This document shows, one piece after another, positions 61,301-64,000 of a stretch of 64,000 nucleotides of DNA. A program made the position numbers and the translations under genes. A model generated the notes under the pieces. The model searched no databases, was not told the origin of the DNA, and was given only the letters and a program-made list of their open reading frames with translations. How positions within the stretch are numbered: the stretch's first letter is position 1; each line of letters begins with the position of its first letter. Source of the stretch: Holophagales bacterium (GTDB lineage: Bacteria > Acidobacteriota > Thermoanaerobaculia > Multivoradales > JAGPDF01); the NCBI GenBank assembly GCA_016699405.1, contig CP064972.1, positions 2,883,501-2,947,500 on the forward strand, in the 5' to 3' direction.

Positions 61301-62461
61301 GGCCAGCGGCTGGAGCTCCCTGCGGGTGGTTACGACCGGCTCTATCTGCTCGCCGCGGCGGTCGGGGGTGACCGGCAGGCCGACTTCGGCATCGACGGCG
61401 TGCGGACGAGGCTGCTCGTTCCCGACTGGGCCGAGCCGGTGGGGCAGTGGAACAGCCGCATGGTCGGCGGCGAGCTTCAAGAGGACCCGGACCGGATCGC
61501 TCCGGCCTATGCCAAGCAGGTACCGCTCGGCTGGGTGGGCACGCATCGCCACGATCCGTTCGGCGCCAACGAGCCGTACGTCTTCACCCACCTCTTCCGG
61601 CTGCAGCTCGACCTGCCGGCGGGAGCACGGTCGATCACGCTGCCCGACGATTCGCAGGTGCGGATCGTCGCGGCGACGCTCGCCGCGAACGGACCGGACG
61701 AAGCGCGCGCGGCTCGAGAGCTCACCGATCCGAACCGCGCGACCGTCGTTCACCTCAGCGCGCCGAAGCGCACCTTCGTGGACCGGATGACGGTGACGAT
61801 CACCTCGCCGACGCCGGGTGCCACCGTCCGCTACACGCTCGACGGAAGCGCTCCGACCGTGGCCTCGACCCTCTACCGGGAGCCGCTCGTCCTCGACCGG
61901 ACGGCAACGGTCAAGGCGCGCGCCTTCGCCCTTGGCCTCGACGACCGCTTCGTCGCGTCGGCGTCCTATGCCAAGGTGATGCCCGCGCCGGCTACTGCAG
62001 CTCCGGCGAACGATCTCTCTCCGGGCCTCTTCTGCCGGCTCTACGAGGGCGAGTGGCGGAAGCTCCCGGACTTCACGGCGTTGCAGCCGGTGCGAACGCT
62101 GACGCTGCCGACGGTCACCCTGCCCGCCGACCGCCCGAAGGACCGCTTCGGGCTGGTCTGCGAGGGCTTCCTGGCGGTACCGGCCGATGCCGTGACCACC
62201 TTCTCGTTGCGCTCGGAGGACGGCAGCGAGCTCGTCGTCGACGGCGTTTCGCGGATCCGCCACGACACCATCGACTACATGCGGCGCAACGCCGAGGTGG
62301 CGCTGGCGAAGGGCCTGCACCGGATCGAGGTGCGCTACTTCCAGCGCGACTTCGTCGCCGGCCTCGAGTTGCTCGCCGATGCCCCGGGAGAGCCGCTCGC
62401 CCCGCTCCCGGCGGCGCGGCTCTTCCACCGTCCGCCGGCACCCGGAGCGGCCGCCAGGTAG
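58397..62461 (+). CDS. exported GH38 alpha-mannosidase with C-terminal binding modules
   Basis: The protein is 1354 aa; AGGAGG lies 6 bases before ATG 58397. It has a signal peptide (MRLATTLSALVLTLSALPVLA). The GH38 catalytic part (about 35-430) has the zinc ligands His51 and Asp53 in SHLDTQWRW, nucleophile Asp164 in LPDCFGFGFALP and His377 in WHQFHDDLTGTSI. GH38 beta domains run to about 890 (NERYRVRLDAAGDVASVFDK). The remaining 450 residues hold an NPCBM-like sandwich, a chitobiase-C-type module (PGATVRYTLDGSAPTVASTL) and a PA14-like module (GLVCEGFLAVPADAVTTFSL). It removes alpha-linked mannose outside the cytoplasm. Coupling to a full PTS recalls E. coli mngA-mngB, but there the GH38 is cytoplasmic. 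Confidence 0.9.
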   Translation: MRLATTLSALVLTLSALPVLAESPGAGAPAPAPTAPDPTAGRELYVVATSHLDTQWRWTIQETIEDFLPATLRDNFALFEKYPGYVFSFEGAFRYQLAREYYPAEYEKLKAYVRAGRWKVAGSWLDAVDTHVPSPESLIRQALYGNGFFRRELGVTSRDVFLPDCFGFGFALPSVAAHCGLTAFSTQKLTWGSSIRIPFDLGLWEGVDGSRLIAAINPGDYASELKGNLTLDPDVYAIIDRQAAASGLPVAMRYFGTGDVGIAPLDPSVAWLQKSLEGPGPLAVHSVAPDQLARDLLARGDDAVSRLPRYRGEFLLTSHGAGCYTSQAAMKRYNRTNQRLADAAERASVVATWLGAAAYPREELREAWTRFLWHQFHDDLTGTSIPEAYVFSWNDEAIAQNRFADLLGSAVGRVARGLDTRGEGVALVVYNALSTSREDVVEVTVRFPVRAPRAVRVSGPDGGEVPAQVVAQDGVTATVAFVARVAPVSFSVYTVRPAASAPRPGALTATTSGLENERYRVRLDAAGDVASVFDKLQGRELLSGPARLQLIEDEPRKWSAWEVEYSALAAPPREVVGGPAAVRVVERGPARVAVEVTRRAAGSIFTQTIRLAAGGAGDRVELLTDIDWRTPGTLLKAAFPLAPTNRAATYDLGLGVVERTTNRPNLYEVPAQQWADLTEAEGSFGVAVLNDSRHGWDKPDDRTLRLSLVHTPRVVPSWSWLAEQGSNDLGHHRVTMALAGHPGDWRTGDVATSADRLNQPLTAWQVPSHPGPLGRSFSLLRIEGDPAAEGAAPRVAVRALKLAEESDEVVVRLQELTGRPQEGVRLRFARPVVSVREINGAEEPADATSPSGRAAVGGALPSSMSAAPQPPVLRDGVVELAFAPFRPRSLALRLGEPPAKLAVAATLPLDLPFDRDGMSRDGRRGDGDFDGEGHSLAAELLPPTVSTAGIPFRIGPHGAGEANVLVPRGQRLELPAGGYDRLYLLAAAVGGDRQADFGIDGVRTRLLVPDWAEPVGQWNSRMVGGELQEDPDRIAPAYAKQVPLGWVGTHRHDPFGANEPYVFTHLFRLQLDLPAGARSITLPDDSQVRIVAATLAANGPDEARAARELTDPNRATVVHLSAPKRTFVDRMTVTITSPTPGATVRYTLDGSAPTVASTLYREPLVLDRTATVKARAFALGLDDRFVASASYAKVMPAPATAAPANDLSPGLFCRLYEGEWRKLPDFTALQPVRTLTLPTVTLPADRPKDRFGLVCEGFLAVPADAVTTFSLRSEDGSELVVDGVSRIRHDTIDYMRRNAEVALAKGLHRIEVRYFQRDFVAGLELLADAPGEPLAPLPAARLFHRPPAPGAAAR

Positions 62462-62474
62462 GCTCGAGGCCACC

Positions 62475-63242
62475 ATGCCCGATCGTCGCTTCGACCCCCA
62501 GGCGCTCACCCTCGACCCGGCGCTCTCCGGACAGCCGCTGCCCTCGCCGCGGCGGCGGCTGGCGGCGTTCGCCCTCGACTATGCGCTCCTGCTGCTGCCC
62601 ACCCTGGCCGCGGCGCTCACCTTCGCCGCTCTCGCGCTGCGGCTGACCGATGCGACCGGCTATGCGGCGGTCAAGACAGCGGTCTTCGCCATGCCGCGGG
62701 AGCCGCAGGCACAGCACGCGCTGATGCGAGACCTCGCGCCGGTGCTCGTCCGCATCGACGCCGACGGGCTGTCCGCGGCGGTGAAGGCCGACGTGGAGGA
62801 CGGCAACCTCGACGCGGCGGCCGATCGCCTCGCGACGATCGACCTGCTCGTCTCGCTCGATGTGGGCGGCGGCCAGCCCAAGAACCTCGCGACGAACACC
62901 GTTCGCCTCGCGCTCGAACGGCTGATCCCCGACGGGATCCGCACGGCGGCGCTGTTCCTCGTGCCGGCGATCTACTTCGCCTTCGCCACCTGGCGTTGGG
63001 GGACGACGATCGGCAAGCGGCTGTTCGGGCTGCGCGTCGTGCGGCTCGACGGTCGGCGCCTCACGCTGGTCGAGAGCATCGAGCGCTTCGGCGCCTACTT
63101 CGGCGTCTTCGGTACCCTCGGGCTCGGTCTCCTCGACCTCTGGCGCGACCCGAACGGGCGTCTCGGCCACGACCATGCCGTCGACACGGTGGTGGTCCGG
63201 GCCTTGCCGTCGCGACCTACACTCGCCGCGCCGCTCGACTAG
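62475..63242 (+). CDS. RDD family membrane protein
   Basis: The protein is 255 aa. The RDD motif is split across the usual elements: PRRRLAAFALDYALLLLPTL (RR and D in helix 1), a large 80-residue soluble insertion (about 60-150; ADGLSAAVKADVEDGNLDAA), then AALFLVPAIYFAFATWRWGT, TIGKRLFGLRVVRLDGRRLT and the closing GLLDLWRDPNGRLGHDHAVD. RDD proteins are inner-membrane proteins, some acting in ion or sodium transport; the role here is unknown. It starts 13 bases after the mannosidase and may be the last gene of the PTS operon. Confidence 0.85.
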   Translation: MPDRRFDPQALTLDPALSGQPLPSPRRRLAAFALDYALLLLPTLAAALTFAALALRLTDATGYAAVKTAVFAMPREPQAQHALMRDLAPVLVRIDADGLSAAVKADVEDGNLDAAADRLATIDLLVSLDVGGGQPKNLATNTVRLALERLIPDGIRTAALFLVPAIYFAFATWRWGTTIGKRLFGLRVVRLDGRRLTLVESIERFGAYFGVFGTLGLGLLDLWRDPNGRLGHDHAVDTVVVRALPSRPTLAAPLD

Positions 63243-63318
63243 CGTCTCGTTTGCTGCCGGCGCGGCCCTCCCGCGGTTCGGGAGAGCGCTCGTCGTTCGA
63301 CCGGCCAAGTAAAGCACG

Positions 63319-63372
63319 CTTGACATTTCGTCGGGTCGCGTCGAGAATCTCCGTGGAAAGTGAACTTGACAT
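63319..63372 (+). promoter_or_regulatory. promoter with possible XRE operator ahead of the small regulator
   Basis: TTGACA (63320-63325) and GAGAAT (63343-63348) are 17 bases apart, a good sigma-70-type pair in a patch with lower GC. The 8-mer CTTGACAT occurs at 63319-63326 and again at 63365-63372, over the start codon. CAAG-N9-CTTG at 63306-63322 is an inverted pair of the size used by XRE repressors. Autorepression is inferred. Confidence 0.5.
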
Positions 63373-63583
63373 GGCGACGACCATCCACAACCGGGTTCGC
63401 GAGCTCCGCCTGGCGCAGGGCTGGACCCAGCAGCAGCTCGCCGAGGCCGTCGGCGTCTCGCGGCAGAGCATCAACTCGATCGAGTGCGGTCGCTATGTGC
63501 CGAGCCTGCAGCTGGCCCTGCTGTTCGCCCGGCTCTTCGCCTGTTCCACCGACGACATCTTCACGCTGGAGACCGACCGATGA
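63371..63583 (+). CDS. small XRE-family HTH regulator (YozG-like)
   Basis: The protein is 70 aa and consists of one helix-turn-helix: NRVRELRLAQGWTQQQLAEA, VGVSRQSINSIECGRYVPSL, then FARLFACSTDDIFTLE. The 'VSRQSINSIE' recognition helix and 'DDIF' end are typical of the YozG/DUF2178-linked group, which regulates a neighbouring small membrane-protein gene. Its stop codon overlaps the next start (ATGA at 63580-63583). Confidence 0.9.
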   Translation: MATTIHNRVRELRLAQGWTQQQLAEAVGVSRQSINSIECGRYVPSLQLALLFARLFACSTDDIFTLETDR

Positions 63584-63801
63584 GGATTCCGATTCTGGGC
63601 TGGCAGATCGACGAGCGGTTCTTCGCCCACCGGCGGCGCTCGACCAGCGTCGCCGGGGTGGCCGGTGGGCTCGTCGCCATCGGCCTTTTCGCTTACCGCT
63701 ACTACGTCGATCACTTGTGGAGCTGGGATCTTCTCGCGGTCGCCGTCACCGTGGTCGTGGTCAAGCTCGCACTGATGATCCGGTATTTCGCGACGGAATG
63801 A
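63580..63801 (+). CDS. small two-helix membrane protein
   Basis: The protein is 73 aa, translationally coupled to the XRE regulator. Two hydrophobic stretches, SVAGVAGGLVAIGLFAYRYY and LLAVAVTVVVVKLALMI, flank a short loop. I do not know the function. XRE plus small integral membrane protein is a recurring pair in bacteria, usually thought to respond to envelope stress or growth phase. Confidence 0.75.
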   Translation: MRIPILGWQIDERFFAHRRRSTSVAGVAGGLVAIGLFAYRYYVDHLWSWDLLAVAVTVVVVKLALMIRYFATE

Positions 63802-63820
63802 GCTCGGAAAGGAGATCTCG

Positions 63821-64000
63821 ATGAAGCGCCAACTTCGCAGCGAGCGCACGACCTCCATCGCCAGGATCGGGTGGTGCTGCCTGCTCGGCTTCTTCTTCGC
63901 CAACTTCGTTCTCCGGCGCTGGGTCGGGGGAGCGTGGGGTGACGCCCTCGATGGAACGGCCGGCCTGGCGCTGGGCGCCGCCATCGGCTGCCAACTCCTG
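63821..64000 (+). CDS. membrane protein, N-terminal part (3' cut by window edge)
   Basis: ATG 63821 has AAAGGAG 6 bases upstream, and the frame is open to the window end (60 codons). The visible residues begin MKRQLRSERTTSIARIGWCC with a hydrophobic run LLGFFFANFVLRRW, then a glycine/alanine-rich segment. It is very likely the third gene of the XRE operon. Confidence 0.65.
   Translation, partial: MKRQLRSERTTSIARIGWCCLLGFFFANFVLRRWVGGAWGDALDGTAGLALGAAIGCQLL

Noticed and set aside
1..64000. tRNA, rRNA, CRISPR array, prophage or plasmid origin
   Set aside because: No cloverleaf-type sequences, rRNA signatures, regularly spaced repeats, phage structural genes or iteron clusters were seen on reading both strands.

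Overview
The window is GC-rich, densely coded chromosomal DNA from a Gram-negative heterotroph with a lifestyle rich in secreted proteins. The gene mix fits an acidobacterium, perhaps a Thermoanaerobaculia-like lineage: ECF sigma factors coupled to Ser/Thr kinase-TPR proteins, a tricorn-type protease, M1/M28 exopeptidases, and large secreted proteins with DUF11, BNR or CTERM-like ends. That placement is an inference from gene content; no rRNA, tRNA, origin or CRISPR array is visible. About 43 protein genes are supported. Most of the very long opposite-strand open frames are GC-driven shadows and are left out.

Region by region. 1-9 kb: the tail of a TPR protein, a Crp/Fnr regulator, a MarR-YceI pair, a KDPG aldolase, a large BNR/DUF11 surface protein, then a sulfur cassette made of a MOCOS-like class V aminotransferase followed by an exported rhodanese. 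The rhodanese frame is interrupted by an in-frame TGA next to the catalytic Cys. The frame continues perfectly beyond it, and a 7-bp hairpin lies where a bacterial SECIS should be, so this is probably a selenoprotein. 9-15 kb: a PAS-GGDEF protein with a degenerate EAL-like domain, an octaheme HAO-like cytochrome c, and a PLP decarboxylase. 15-20 kb: a five-gene operon (isopropylmalate dehydrogenase-like, HMG-CoA-lyase-like, class III CoA-transferase, LeuC-like and LeuD-like) that looks like a route for a branched hydroxydicarboxylic acid. 20-24 kb: two exported proteins. 24-28 kb: a TolC-HlyD-MFS efflux operon. 28-33 kb: a ChaN-PDZ protein translationally coupled to an M1-M28-PDZ peptidase. 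33-36 kb: TVP38 coupled to a pyridine nucleotide-disulfide oxidoreductase. 36-37 kb: a frameshifted IS110/IS1111-type element with subterminal inverted repeats and a structured non-coding end. 37-44 kb: a minus-strand run of tricorn protease, YceH, UbiD and N-formylglutamate amidohydrolase. 44-52 kb: a delta-60-repeat exported protein, an ECF sigma/kinase-TPR pair, a membrane protein and an MBL-fold hydrolase. 52-62 kb: a PAS histidine kinase and a complete fructose-type PTS (IIC, IIB, HPr-EI-IIA fusion) next to an exported GH38 alpha-mannosidase. 62-64 kb: an RDD membrane protein and a small XRE-regulator/membrane-protein operon that runs off the edge.

The genes are organised in tightly packed operons with many ATGA or GTGA stop-start overlaps (2392-2395, 25702-25705, 31904-31907, 34209-34212, 48711-48714, 63580-63583). 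These overlaps fix several start codons and show that TGA is an ordinary stop codon in this organism, which makes the TGA inside the rhodanese stand out.
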